Shown in pieces: positions 32,701-44,869 of a stretch of DNA of 64,000 nt (positions are counted from its first letter, which is position 1; every line of letters starts with the position of its first letter). This stretch comes from Imbricaverruca yamaguchii (lineage: Eukaryota; Arthropoda; Thecostraca; Neoverrucidae). The notes beneath the pieces were generated by a model. The model was not told the DNA's origin. It worked only from the letters and a program-made list of their open reading frames with translations, and ran no database searches. The stretch is taken from positions 1,690,501 through 1,754,500 of the forward strand of contig JAOTOL010001646.1 in NCBI GenBank assembly GCA_034440575.1, written 5' to 3'. The position numbers and the translations under genes were made by a program.

Positions 32701-33033
32701 AAACTGATTTTCCGGCAACTTCCAAAGTTCCGAGATTCCAGTTAGACAATGATATCGACAAGAGTCGAATGTGTTTCGACACCAACTGCCCGCCATTGCC
32801 CACCGACGCCTGAACGTCCACCAGTATCTGAAGTGATGTCCGCCCGTATCATCTTGTAGTGAATCTGGGATCTGGAGGTCGTCTCTACACGGCAAGGTCA
32901 CCTCTGAAAAGTGGCTATACTTGTCGATGTTTTCTCTGTCCAACAAGGTCATATCTAGAAGCTATGCCACTTTCTGTTGAGGACATAGCGCCTAGATGTC
33001 CTATAAGGGACATGAATACCCCGAAGAGTTCAG

Positions 33034-33190
33034 GGGTCAAGGTAGCTCAGTCAGTAGGACGTTCGGCTCTTTTTCGTAAGATCGTGGGATCGAAGCCCGC
33101 AACCGGCGGGATTACCGGGCACAACCGCGACCATTTAGCATGAGAGGTTGGCGTCGCTTTGTCACTGAGCAGTCGAATGCATTGTAAAAG
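33034..33190 (+). mobile_element. SINE with a different tRNA head but shared body
   Basis: Head 'ggtagctcagtcagtaggac' (good A box) and B box-like 'gggatcgaagccc', followed by 'gcatgagaggttggcgtcgc' and 'cactgagcagtcgaatgc'. The last two resemble the body of the 17301 SINE (gcgtgagagattgcgacgct, gactcaacggtcg). No clear target-site duplication. Confidence 0.72.
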
Positions 33191-33399
33191 AACCTGATGT
33201 TCTTCTTCTTCCTTTAGAGTTTACTTTTGACAGGCTACAATGGCCTGCTGTAAAAAGCGTGACCCCAGTCAATCACAAGACGACACTGCTCCGGTAAGCA
33301 TGACCGTCGGCAGCTGATCGGTACACAGTTGGCGACGCTGAGGCCACTCCGTGGAGGTCAACGCGGCCACCTCTCCCACGACCCCGCCCCGCCCTGCCA

Positions 33400-33880
33400 G
33401 TCGGTAACAATGACACGGATGGCCTGCCCTCCCAGTCGGTTGAAATGACAAGGGCGGCCCTGCCAGTCGGTACCAATGGCACTCGACTCGGGTCTGGCCG
33501 TGCAGTAAGTGGGTTTGCAGCCTCATGACATCAGAGCTGAGCTCGTAAAACTGGTACCGCCGACTCCTGCCAGTCAGTGCCAATGACACGACCCGCCCTC
33601 CCAGTCGGTACCAATGACACGACCCGCCCTCCCAGTCGGTACCAATGACACGGGAGACCCCCCTGCCAGTCTGTACCAATGACACGAGCGCCCAACCCTG
33701 TCAGTCAATACCAATGACACGGCCCGCCCTCCCAGTCAATACCAATGACACGAACGCCCTATCCTGTCAGTCAGTGCCAATGACAAAAGAGTCGCCCACC
33801 CTCCCAGTCGGTACCAAGGACACGGCCCACCCTCCCAGTCGGTACCAATGACACGGCACACCCTGCCAGTCAGTACCAAT
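33400..33880. repeat. About 31-bp minisatellite inside inverted repeats
   Basis: Around 14 units of 'ccctcccagtcggtaccaat' plus 'gacacgacccg'. Most of it lies between two inverted 70-bp arms (33485-33554 and 33916-33985). Confidence 0.94.
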
Positions 33881-33985
33881 TGCACGAGGGGCAGCCACCA
33901 ATCGAACGATGCGGGCCAGTTTTACGAGCCCAGCTCTGATGTCATGAGGCTGCAAACCCACGTACTGCACGGTCAGACCTGAGTC
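33485..33985. repeat. 70-bp inverted repeats flanking a minisatellite
   Basis: The left arm 33485-33554 (gactcgggtctggccgtgca to ctcgtaaaactgg) is the reverse complement of the right arm 33916-33985 (ccagttttacgagcccagct to acctgagtc) with only about five mismatches. The 360 bases between are the minisatellite. Could be a foldback/MITE-like element whose centre has become a satellite. Confidence 0.92.
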
Positions 33986-34294
33986 GCGGCCAGAGGCGAG
34001 GATGGGACCCCACAGGTTGCAACAGAGGTGAGAAAGGAGCATAAAAGATGGCAGCAGAGGCGAACACAGGGCCTTAGAGGTGACAGCAAAGGCAAGAACG
34101 GGGCCTGAGGACGGGCTCTGGGGTATGACATGAATGCATAATTTATCTCCAGACTATTGCAGGTGCAACTCAAGTTGCAGCAAAGCTAGTGGGTAACAGC
34201 TTTCCCTCTTCACCGCAAACCTGACTTCAAACAGGAACTACTGACGTCGCTAGGTGGTTCCAGGAATTGTTGTGATCTAAGTGAGCTCACCAAG

Positions 34295-34628
34295 CCGCCA
34301 CTGTAGCTCAGTTTGTTAGAGCGCTGGCCTGTTCTGATCTCCCCTGCCCTGGCAACACATGCTTCGGGTCGCTTCACTTGCTCGTGTTTACCCCCCGGCT
34401 GGGAGGGTCAGTTGGTAGCTGGCCCGATAAGGCCGGTGACGAGTTACCGGGCGGCAGTGTCGCTGCATTGACGGCACGCTAAGCTTTCGGTGAAAATTAT
34501 GCCGTTGAACTGGAGTTCATGGATCGGGTGCTGGGGCCGGGGTTCACGCAACAAGCTCTGCTTAGCAATAGAACCCTGGTTCAAAAAGCCACCCCAGCAA
34601 GAACTCGGATTAAATTTATTCTTTAAAA
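34295..34628 (+). mobile_element. SINE family 2, copy a
   Basis: A 330-bp element starting with a tRNA-like head (A box 'tgtagctcagtttgttagag'), then 'gggtcagttggtagctggcc', 'gccgttgaactggagttcat' and 'cacgcaacaagctctgctta', ending AT-rich. Aligns end to end with copy b at 43561-43899. Confidence 0.88.
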
Positions 34629-34789
34629 GCAATAATGTAATGCGAATTAAGATCAGTCACCTTAGGTACCTTATCGTGTCCATGAAGTTCACGTAAAATA
34701 AGGGAAGAGCTTCACCAATAATCGTAATTCCTTCGTTGGCTGCGTGAATAGTCTAGGACCTCGCGTTGCGATAGCGCCCGTTTAAAGAT

Positions 34790-35090
34790 GGCGGTACGTT
34801 TTACTTTATATTGTTTAGTTGCAATAGAGGGCCGAAAAGGTGACAAGTGTCGACAGACAATTTTAAACTCAGTCTGCCGACACTACAAGCGACGGCAACA
34901 ATGGCAGGTAAGACCTGTGCGCGCCGGCCGCTCTCGGTTCTCGCTGCACAATCCATTTCAACGCCGTCCAGCCGGGAGGTGGCTCCACCCTCGGTACCAT
35001 GATTGGCGGCCAGACTAGTGACGGGGAATCATTGCCCGCCGGCGATTGGTGATACACATTTTGACACACCTCCGGACAATATGGCCGCTA
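34790..35090. other. Unassigned stretch with imperfect hairpin
   Basis: Contains a 12-bp-stem imperfect hairpin ('aagtgtcgacagac' with 'gtctgccgacact', about 34848-34886) and an ATGGCAG followed by GTAAGA near 34903. That could be a first exon, but the encoded piece is too short to judge. Confidence 0.4.
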
Positions 35091-35289
35091 ATAGTGATTC
35101 ACAAGTACTCATGTGCCGGCCACGTGCTGAAGGCACATTCCGGCGTTCCTAACCTAACTACAACGGATGCAAGTCGGTACACATAGCCACAACATTTCGA
35201 TTACAGTCATCGGGTGAGTCAGACAGCATTCCTTTCAGCGCGGGCCAGAAGCATGATGAATCCTGAACTACCTTACAATCCCTTCATTC

Positions 35290-35337
35290 ACAAGGGTGGG
35301 TGGGGATGTACAGCTGTACATCCCCACCCACCCTTGT
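35290..35337. repeat. Perfect 48-bp palindrome
   Basis: 24 bases (acaagggtgggtggggatgt, acag) followed exactly by their reverse complement with no spacer. The centre GTACAGCTGTAC is the same sequence found in every unit of the satellite that starts just after it. Confidence 0.97.
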
Positions 35338-35340
35338 CAC

Positions 35341-36412
35341 CAGCTGAACTTCCCCCCCCCGTGTCACCGTGTCACCAGCTGTACAACCCCTCCCCGTGTC
35401 ACCGTGTCACCAGCTGTACAACCCCTCCCCGTGTCACCGTGTCACCAGCTGTACAACTCCTTCCCGTGTCACCAGCTGTACAACCCCTCCCCGTGTCACC
35501 ATGTCACCAGCTGTACAACCCCTCCCCCGTGTCACCGTGTCACCAGCTGTACAGCTCCTCCCCGTGTCACCGTGTCACCAGCTGTACAACCCCTCCCCGT
35601 GTCACCGTGTCACCAGCTGTACACCGGCACACCAGCTGTAAAGCCCCTCCACGTGTCACCGTGTCACCGTGTCACCAGCTGTACATCCCTCCCCCGTGTC
35701 ACCGTGTCACCAGCTGTACATCCCCTCCCCGTGTCACCATGTCGCCAGCTGTACATCCCTTCCCCGTGTCACCGTGTCACCAGCTGTACATCCCCTCCCA
35801 CATGTCACCGTGTCCAGCTGTACATCCCCTCCGTGTCACCGTGTCACCAGCTGTGCACCCCTCCCCCGTGTCACCGTGTACAGCTGTACAACTCCTTCCC
35901 GCGTCACCAGCTGCACAACCCTCCCCGTGTCACCGTGTCACCAGCTGTACATAGACCCTCCCCGTGTCACCGTGTCACCAGCTGTACAACCCTTCCCTAC
36001 ACCGGCCACCAGCTGTCCCTTCCCCGTGTCACCGTGTCACCAGCTGTACACCGGCACACCAGCTGTAAAGCTCCTCCCCGTGTCACCGTGTCACCAGCTG
36101 TACATCCCCTCCCCGTGTCACCGTGTCACCAGCTGTACAACCCCTCCCCGTGTCACCGTGTCACCAGCTGTACATCCCCTCCCCGTGTCACCAGCTGTAC
36201 AACCCTTCCTCCCGGTCACCGTGTCACCAGCTGTACAACCCTTCCCCCGTGTCACCGTATCACCAGCTGTACATCCCCTCCCCGTGTCACCGTGTCACCA
36301 GCTGTACATCCCCTCCCCCGTGTCACCGTGTCACCAGCTGTACATCCCCTCCCCCGTGTCACCGTGTCACCAGCTGTACATCCCCTCCCCGTGTCACCGT
36401 GTCACCAGCTGC
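35341..36412. repeat. 36-bp minisatellite
   Basis: About 30 units of 'cgtgtcaccgtgtcaccagc' plus 'tgtacaacccctcccc'. Period 36 keeps frames open, giving false proteins of up to 419 residues. It adjoins the 48-bp palindrome at its left edge. Confidence 0.97.
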
Positions 36413-37360
36413 CTGCCGTCGCTCTCCGCCACGTGAGTTGCGCCAGGCAGCGCCGCCTCTACCTGAGCACCAGCCGTCCGCGCTGCCGCGGCCCAACAGC
36501 CAGCTCCAAGCGTCGGCCAATCAATCACGTGAAACGACCCGCCCTCCAAGTCTGATGAACGACGCTCGCCTCTCAAACCGTGGACGAGCTGATTTTCCAT
36601 GCATAGAATCCAAATGCGACTGATCCCCTGCAGATGACTTTCCTATCAAGCTGTTCATCCGCCTGCCAGCATCCAGAGTCGGTCATCCCCCTCTCCAGAG
36701 CTGAGTGTAGCACGCTGAGTTAAAACCCATGCCGAGTTAAAACGCACGCTTCGACCGTGTTAATACCCGCGTCAAACCCTTCGCCTCATGCAGCTCGGAA
36801 ATCATCAAGTGACGCGTGAATTTCTAGGGCACAACACTGACTGAAGACGCCAACGGCTATATGACGAAAAACCTTTTTTTGCGCTCATCGGCTACATCTT
36901 TGAGAATTCGCGGTGCCGAATCAACACCTTGGACTATTCCTTGCCCGAAGTAAACCCGGTGCTAAGATAACACCGCAGCCTAAGTCGTTACGGCAGCCTA
37001 ATATCTTATCATTATTCTTATCTTTTCTTATCTCTTATCTTATCGTATGGAAATTTCCACATGCAACGACAAGTAAATCACCTCACTCTCAACATCAGAC
37101 GCGAACGCTCTTCCTAAAATAAAGGCCGATCATCACTCCAAAATGGTCGTATCGTCTTGCCAGTTCTCGCCATCGTGTCAATTCCTTGGTGTAAAAACAG
37201 GGGGCCAGGGGTGGGTGGGGGGAGGGGAGCTATGCACCCTCCACTACATACAATCTCTCCAATCCAATCCACAGCTCAAACACGTCATGCAGCGAGGTCA
37301 CTTCTCTCTGAACGGCTCCTGTGCGGTCAGCCAGCGCGCGTCCGAGGTCATGACTGTGCT
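36413..37360. other. Intergenic, nothing recognised
   Basis: Mixed GC-rich then AT-rich sequence with short open frames of no recognisable content. Confidence 0.6.
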
Positions 37361-37364
37361 ACCG

Positions 37365-37615
37365 GCGCAGTGGCGTAGCCAGCGCGAGGCCATAGCGGGC
37401 GCTGCTGACAGTGGCGTAGCCAGCGCGAGGCCATAGCGGGCGCGGCTGACAGTGGCGTAGCTAGCGCGAGGCTACAGTGGCGTGCTGCTGACGAGCGCAC
37501 AGCGGGCGCGCTGACAGTGGCGTAGCTAGCGCGAGGTTACAGCGGGCACTGATGACAGTGACGCAGCCATCGCGAGGCCGTGGTGGGTGTCGCCGACGCA
37601 GTAGCGTAGCAAGCA
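37365..37615. repeat. About 42-bp tandem repeat
   Basis: Five to six degenerate units of 'acagtggcgtagccagcgcg' plus 'aggccatagcgggcgc'. Confidence 0.9.
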
Positions 37616-40600
37616 TCCCACATGTATTTTCCAACGGTTTCAATGAAACCTGGCAGCCAAGTAACTCAACATGCGGTCACCAACAACTTGCATAAAGAGT
37701 CAAACAAATTGTTTGGTCACAATGTCCAGTTCGGAAGACCACAAGGTCGTTGGAACCGATTTTTAAGACCAAAAAATGTTAATAAGGTTGAAAGTGGACA
37801 CATAACACCTCCGATTGGCTTTGCAATCAAACAAGCTAAATATACTCGGAGAATTTCATGACAAAGATGTCGGCAATACAAATAAATCCAAGACAAGGAA
37901 ACTCAATCTGAGTGAGCTGTATTGTACCATGCCCAGCATAGTTAAAATTAGCCAAGGTTCAATTAGACATTAATGTTGAATAGCTCCGATGAGGCACCAC
38001 CTTTTCGCGGTGGTGAGGGAATTGAGTCCTCCAATGATCCGGCGGACTTGCCCGATTGGGAGGAGTCAGACTAGGGGTGTCTAGTTCATCTCGCTGCCAC
38101 TATTCCAATATCCATCTCATCTCAGCACACCCGTCATTAACCTGTCCCCGCAACACCAACTCTCCCAGCTATGAGAAGGTAGGATAATTTACCGGTCCTA
38201 CCCACCCGCTCAGTTATATCGGGGTAGTCGCGCCCCCTCGATCCGTCCCCCGGGATTGACGGAGTCCTGGAAGTTGACATCTCTCGTGGCACAGTGCTGG
38301 TTGTGACGGGGGACCAACCCACCTGTCCAGCCCCAATATCCCGCAGGGGCGGACGGGTCCGTGACTTCGTAGGGCCCCACGCGGGCAAAGTGACGAGTCG
38401 CCTCAGGCCGGGGGCCTGGGTCTCTTCCCAGTGCCTGCCGACCCTGCCGGCCGGGGTCAAAGGGTGGGCGGCGCTGTAGTCCGGTCGGGGTGGTGAGCCG
38501 CTCTCTCCGGACCGTGCGAAGGCGCCGCCTGTCTCCTAGAGGTCCGCGGACGTTTGGCGTCCTGCTGTCACGGTAGCAGGCGTCCACCCACCGTTGTGCC
38601 ACCGTTGGAGCGTCGGGCGGGGCCGAAACAACACTTAAATGGATTTTTTCAAACACACGAATATATCCTCCGCCTTGTCTTGATTTGGACAAGTCGTCGT
38701 TTCTATCCCCTCCCCCATCTATCCGAATCCCGCACCTGTGAGGCCTGATTTAGCCACGGTGTCATCTAGCACTTCTGTCAGGGATTCATGTCCCTCCTGG
38801 ATGACTCGACCTGACAACATACCTTAACGTGATACCGACATAGAGCCCGAACTTGTCGGCCGAACTGTGCTGATCTTATCAAGTTCTGAACCCAGACTGT
38901 GCCGACCTGGCCATTTCCAAAAGTGTGAGGCCACTCGTTAGTGTTTTGTTAGTGTTTGGTGTACAGTACGATGTCCGCGGCCTCACAGGTTTCGTTATCC
39001 TGGAGGCCAGGAGATTGAAACAAAAAGCAATGAAGTTTTACGACACACCAATATATAGCAGCCTACCTATGTGAGGATCGGGCAGGTTAGGTACTACATG
39101 GAGCCCACGAATCCACATTTTGCCTATCATAGGTACTGATACACCAGCCGCCACTGTCGACCCATGCCGAGATGCCCGCGGTGGTCCTCATTCGAGCTCG
39201 ATGTAGGCAAGTTCGCTTTGCCCGGCAGTGATAGTCCAGGGTTTGTCTGGTTCCGCGACAACTGGTTGGCACACCCAATGGCCGTGTCTTGCCCTTGTAT
39301 TGACCGGGCGGACGATTAGCAGAATGGCAACAGCTTGGCACGCAACAGGTGCAGCACGTGTGCAGAGAACAGCGGGCAGACACCGACACGTGTCTGTAAG
39401 CAGTCCATACCCTGATAGTTCCGCAAACGTCTCACGTCTTAAAAGCCCTCTAGACATTTCGACCGTCCACCGTCCAATCAGACGGTCCGCTCACTTCTGC
39501 TGCTCAGCCACGTCTGATCCCTCCGCTATCCTGCGACAACTGCCTCACCAGGGCCAGTCTCGCACCACCCGGCCACACTGACATGGGTGTCACAGTGGTG
39601 ACACGGCGCAATCACCTCCGACTGTGTCACAGTGCAATGACGCAACTTCCATCGGCCGGCCGTCGTCGCCGGTGAGAGTGGAAACCGACTGAGCATAACA
39701 CACCCGACCATAGCCGAGAATCGAGGCGCCAAACGCCGATGTCAGTGCCGATACCGACCGGCGACAGCTTCCGCTCAGGGCATTCATGACTGGACTCGAC
39801 GAGTCCGAAACATAGGAGGCAAGTGCATTTCGAAATAGGGATCCGATGTAGATTTCATCATAATTATGCGAACGCTTGCTGAACTGATGAAGCCTTGTGC
39901 CGCTCCAAATGCAAGGGTGGTCGTTCTGCTAGTGACTGAGCGTGCCCAGTTTTCAAACTGGACCAGATAATACAATTCAAGTGTGGCAAGGGGCATCATT
40001 CCGAGAAGCTCGGGAAATGTCCAAGGTGGTAACCACGACTCGCTCTTACGCTGCTGTGATGGCCAGCTCAGACGCAAGCCCTCCCGGAAACGAGAAAACG
40101 TAGCCAACGCGCAAGACCACGAAGCGTGCAATCTCCCTGGTAGCGATGTATTATATAAGCTAACAGCGGGCCATCTGATTGGTACGCTGAAGAATGTGGT
40201 GCGGCTATTATCCCAGGTAGATTCCTCCCTGGGTTACGGGGAAACCCGGGGAGGAAATCCTGCCCGCTGTAGTTTGAGTTGCAGCTAATTCCATCGAACC
40301 CTCCTCGTTCTGCTCCCGTACAATCGTGACACTCCCACAACGCACCTATGCATCGTCGTCACGGGCAGCGCACGGTCGCTGGCCAGACGGCGGCCTCCAC
40401 AACGCAGGCGAGTGAGCCCACCAGGGCGGCATCCACTCAGGCAACTCCTCGGGCAGGAGTTCTCAGGGCACTACCCCCAGACTACTTCATGTCTCCGATC
40501 GAGCGGCTCGTTGCCGCCACTCCGGACCTGGCCGCGCAAGGCCGACAGGAGCGAGCCACGAGTGCGGCGCCAATCATCGGAGAGAAGGCACGGCGGGGAA

Positions 40601-41100
40601 ATCTACGGCCGCGAGGCTCGGCACGCGAGCACGCCCGCCGTCGGCGCCGCGCGTACCTCCTGGCCTCCTCGGAAAGCAATGGGTTCCCTTCACCTGAGTC
40701 CCACCAACAAGCCCACCACTTAATATACAAACTGCACCGGATGCCCGTCTACACCGCTTACAAACCGTACCGAATGCCTGTTTACACCGCTTACAAACCG
40801 TACCGGACGTCCGTCTACACCGCTTACAAACCGTAAGCGGATGCTTGTCTCGCCACCGACCGAAGGGAATCCCCGCTGCCGTTCCCGCGCCGAGCCGCCC
40901 GTGACAAGGAACCCACCCACCTAGGCGCGGAGACGTGCGGACTAGACGGGTGGCTCAACCGTAACGCATGCCAGTCGCACTACAGCATACTTCTAAACTG
41001 GCTGCGAAAAATTGTTTAAATGGGTCTTGGCATGCGGGGAGACAAACCCTATCATGACACTTCTACCATGACTTTACGACTGAGTTTTCATGAATAAACT
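37616..41100. other. Intergenic with small repeats, no recognised gene
   Basis: Includes a short hairpin CACCACC/GGTGGTG near 37995, a GC-rich block 38140-38620 of unknown nature (possibly an old retroelement end), an imperfect hairpin near 40215-40255 (gattcctccctgggtt with aacccggggaggaaatc), and three 33-bp repeats at 40735-40840 ('gcccgtctacaccgcttaca'). An open minus-strand frame at 39784-40131 has no recognised match. Confidence 0.55.
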
Positions 41101-41165
41101 TGCTATGGGCGATAGACGGCCCATGCAGTCACTGCGACCTTAAAACCCAAATAGCCAACCAACTG
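41101..41165 (+). mobile_element. Probable SINE tail fragment
   Basis: 'cttaaaacccaaatagccaa' with upstream 'gcagtcactgcgac' fits the main SINE tail. No clear target-site duplication was found. Confidence 0.6.
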
Positions 41166-41659
41166 GTAATGTTGAATATCATCTGTTTTACGCTGTACAA
41201 GAAATCATGGCGTAACTAAAGCATCGAAGCATAGCTGTGCACGCCTCAGCCATACCAACTGCATCAAGCGGTCTCACGTGCGGTGTGTTTTCAAAATTGT
41301 GCATGGACCATATTCGCTCTCCCGAAAAAAAACTCTTAAAGTTCAGTACGGTGTCCCTGATACAGGTGGCGTGCCGCACGAACCGCGCCACGTACGAGAT
41401 CCGCTATTAAATAAAACATGAATACTTCTTAAAAAGCATTGCTATAACACGATAAAAAGCAGATCGGTGACATACCAAAACGCGAGAAGCTTGCTACGCC
41501 GCAGCAAAAGTTCCAATGTTCCAACATCGTGTCCGTCAGGTCAAGCCGGACTAGGTATATGCACGTCTTCGTATATTTAACAGAGTTGACTTTATCGGAT
41601 TTCACTCTCGTTACCACAAGCTCACAGTATGCAACGCTATTCAAGTCTGCACTTGGTTA

Positions 41660-41870
41660 GCATTCGACATGACGAAGACAGACGGGGACGTAGAGAAGTA
41701 CCATCCAACATGACCCAGACAGACGGGGACGTCGTGAAGTACCATCCATGACGAAGACAGACGGGGACGTCGAGTACCGTCCGACATGACCACGACAGAC
41801 GGGGACGTCGAGTACCGTCGGACATGACCAAGACAGACGGGGACGCCGACAAGTACCATCCGACATGAGG
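41660..41870. repeat. About 38-bp minisatellite
   Basis: Five units of 'gacagacggggacgtcgagt' plus 'accgtccgacatgacca'. Confidence 0.93.
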
Positions 41871-42374
41871 GAGAGGAACGCTGAGAAGTGAGCTTCCGCT
41901 ATTTCTCTGGTGTCAGTGCATCTGCTGCTGTTTGTGATATTGCTAGATCGTAGCTCACTGCGAAGTCAACCACCAGTACCGTTTTTATTGTCCCTTTCCA
42001 ACCGATAACATGTGATATGATTACCGATATAAGATTTGCGAGAACTGATCACAGCGTCCCAAGCCCCGAATTACGCGTTAAGTTGTTTCCGCACAGACGA
42101 CATCGCGGCGGCGACGTTCGAACACAGCACATGCGACGCACTCATCTACTCGCGTCAGTATAGTGAACAAATCACGATAGCAACGAGTATGCAACACACC
42201 AACTGTTGATTCACCGTTCATTAGTCATCTGCAAACAAACGTCTCGCAGACTGCCGGCACCCAGCGATAATGCGCAACATCTCGTTAAAGAGCTCGGTTT
42301 CCGTCCGAATTTGGCTGCACCATCCCTTCTTTCATCCACTACGAATAAAGCACTGCCACACACATGACGTGCGC

Positions 42375-42555
42375 GACCACACCAGGCCTGGACAGACCAC
42401 ACGACCAGACCAGGCCTGGACAGACCACACGACCACACCAGGCCTGGACAGACCACACGACCAGACCAGGCCTGGACAGACCACACGACCACACCAGGCC
42501 TGGACAGACCACACGACCAGACCAGGCCTGGACAGACCACACGACCAGACCAGGC
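42375..42555. repeat. 28-bp minisatellite
   Basis: About six to seven units of 'aggcctggacagaccacacg' plus 'accagacc', alternating accacacc and accagacc. Confidence 0.95.
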
Positions 42556-42870
42556 CATCTGGACCGGCCTGCCCGCCCGGGTCAGTACTGACGTGTACGG
42601 TCGCACTAGGCCATCTGGACCGGCCTGCCCGCCCGGGTCAGTACTGACGTGTACGGTCACACTAGGCCATCTGGACCGGCCTGCCCGCCCGGGTCAGTAC
42701 TGACGTGTACGGTCACACTAGGCCATCTGGACCGGCCTGCCCGCCCGGGTCAGTACTGACGTGTACGGTCACACCAGGCCATCTGGACCGGCCTGCCCGC
42801 CCGGGTCAGTACTGACGTGTACGGTCACACTAGGCCATCTGGACCGGCCTGCCCGCCCGGGTCGGTCGAC
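42552..42870. repeat. 56-bp minisatellite
   Basis: Six units of exactly 56 bp starting at 42552, 42608, 42664, 42720, 42776 and 42832 ('aggccatctggaccggcctg' plus 'gggtcagtactgacgtgtac'). The uniformity suggests recent expansion. It starts within the last 28-bp unit. It lies downstream of the TPD52 stop, perhaps in the 3' UTR. Confidence 0.97.
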
Positions 42871-43382
42871 GACACAGCGCCGAGACGCGCCTCGCAACAC
42901 GCATGCTCCGGCGTGACGTTACGTGACGTGACGTGACGTTCTCGTGGTCCGCCAGCCCGCACGCGTCCGAACCGGCCGACGCAGCGGCACCACTTCCACC
43001 GCCGGGCCGGCACAATAAATACGCGCGCCGGACACAACACACGGCTTCTTTGACGGCGGGACGACCACACCACCAGCCGACGCTCACTCGGAGAGAGACA
43101 GACCCACACCGTCAGCCGACGCTCACTCGGAGAGAGACAGACGCCCGCCGCGTGCTCTTCGCGACTCGCCTGTGGTCGGTCAGGGGCGCAACGCCAGCCG
43201 TGCAGTCGGACGGCGCATGGAAGCCTTCCAACCGCCTTCGCCAGCACACGCACGTGCAAATGAATCGCTTCTCCTCTCTCGCTCGCTAGCTCTCGCTTTG
43301 TGCCTCGCTCACGCTTGCGCTCGAATCACGACACAACACAACAGGTGGCCTGGAATGCAGCGGGTGCGCGGGCGGCGGCTGT

Positions 43383-43508
43383 CTACTGAGCCGCGTTTTC
43401 TGCCGGCGCCGGCGCCGGCCCCTCCGCCTGCTTCTTGGCCGCTTCTGCCTCGCGAAGCGCCTCGTCGAACGACTGCGTCGAGTTGCTGTGCGACGTGCCC
43501 ACCTTGCT
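43383..43508 (-). CDS. TPD52: TPD52-family gene, last coding exon
   Basis: On the minus strand an acceptor GTTACAG is followed by SKVGTSHSNSTQSFDEALRE and AEAAKKQAEGPAPAPAENAA, Gln and TAG. Joined to the 50362 exon it gives TSVK-SKVGTS, matching TPD52 proteins (LKSKVGGTK followed by an F-x-E-x-L motif). TPD52 proteins are small coiled-coil adaptors linked to vesicle trafficking; this is the variable C-terminal tail. Phase 0 start agrees with the upstream exon. Confidence 0.8.
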   Translation of the reverse strand, partial: SKVGTSHSNSTQSFDEALREAEAAKKQAEGPAPAPAENAAQ

Positions 43509-43560
43509 CTGTAACAGACGGGAGAAGCGTTACGTCGGCAGACGATGCGTTTCACGAATG

Positions 43561-43899
43561 CCTCCACGGTAGCTTAGTTGGTTAGTGCGCTGGCCTACAC
43601 TGGTCTCCCCTGTCCTGGCAACACAGGGTTCGAGTCCCTTCGCGCGCCCGCATTTATCCCCCGGCCGGGAGTGTCAGTTGGCAGCTGGCCCGTTAAGGCC
43701 GGGGACCAGCTGCCGGGCGGCCGTGTCGGTGCATTGGCGGCACGTTCAACTTTCGGTCTAAATTCTGCCGTTGAACTGGAGTTCATGGGTCGGGTGGTGG
43801 GGCCAGGGTTCACGCAACAAGCTCTGCTTAGCAATGGAACCCTAGCTCCTCAAGCCACCCCAACAACAACTAGGAGTACATTTACGTTATTTAAAAAAA
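43561..43899 (+). mobile_element. SINE family 2, copy b
   Basis: 339 bp, with a good tRNA-like head (A box 'ggtagcttagttggttagtg', B box 'gggttcgagtccc'), then the same body as copy a. It lies antisense in the TPD52 intron, its 5' end about 50 bases from the last-exon acceptor. Confidence 0.9.
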
Positions 43900-44860
43900 T
43901 GCTAAGCGCGAGCGGCAAAAGGCAAGTATTGCTGGAGGTGGAAAATCCTTGGGACGTTGACCCGGCCGTTACTGACAACACGAAGGCAGGGAGCGGCTAT
44001 GGGTGACGATACAACATTGCTGGAGAACGGAGGCGGTGTGGCTGATATAGGGATCTGATACGATACCTCCGTCCATGTCGAGTTCGATAAGCTCTCGACC
44101 CCGATCGACACCATCAACTCATGTGCAATCTTCTCTGCTATTTCCCCGACCAGTTACTTCTCAGCACATATTTACATACGTACGTGCATACTGCATACAC
44201 ACACACGCGTGCGCATGCATACACACTAACACGAATAAAACCTACACACATATACACCAGCACATATGCATACAGCGGACATACGCCACTATGAAATAAC
44301 GCAGTTCACGGTCCAGCTTTACGATGTGTAGCCAAGTATCAAATGAACGGACCTGCTCTCGAAAGCAATGTCGAAAACACCGATGGAGGAACACCTATCT
44401 CCGAGATAACTTCTCGGCGACACACCGCCAGAAATCTGACCAGCATTGCTTTTGTGATAATAAGCGTAAGAAACAACTCTCTTGATTCGCCTGGGCGTGT
44501 GCAAACTTCATTTTAAACAAGAAAAACAGTCAGAGCTGGTAATGCGAAATGAAGAATCAAAGGAGCATTGTTGTCTGCCACCAATGAAACAAGATTATAA
44601 CCAGGATGTCAAGAAATAGACGCACGCAGCCGTACACTGTCAAACGGTAGATGAACGCGCGGAGTACCTGGCAGGTGGACAGGAGAAACACACGGAGCGG
44701 TCCCAACTGGGGAGGGGCGAGGTAACCGAAGGAGCGATACCTATTCGGGAAAGGGAGGGGAATGCATGGAGCGCTACTAAATCGGGAAGGGAGGGGAATG
44801 CATGCAGCAGTACCCAATCAAGGAAAGGAGGGGAATATATCTAGCGGCCCAGGGTCGGAG
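43900..44860. other. TPD52 intron, nothing recognised
   Basis: AT-rich sequence with a short (CA)n-like patch near 44160-44280. No exon is visible on either strand. Confidence 0.6.
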
Positions 44861-44869
44861 AAGGGAGGA

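Noticed and set aside
35214..36623. A 419-codon Cys/His/Pro-rich frame
   Set aside because: 36-bp satellite; all frames are open and there is no non-repeat core.
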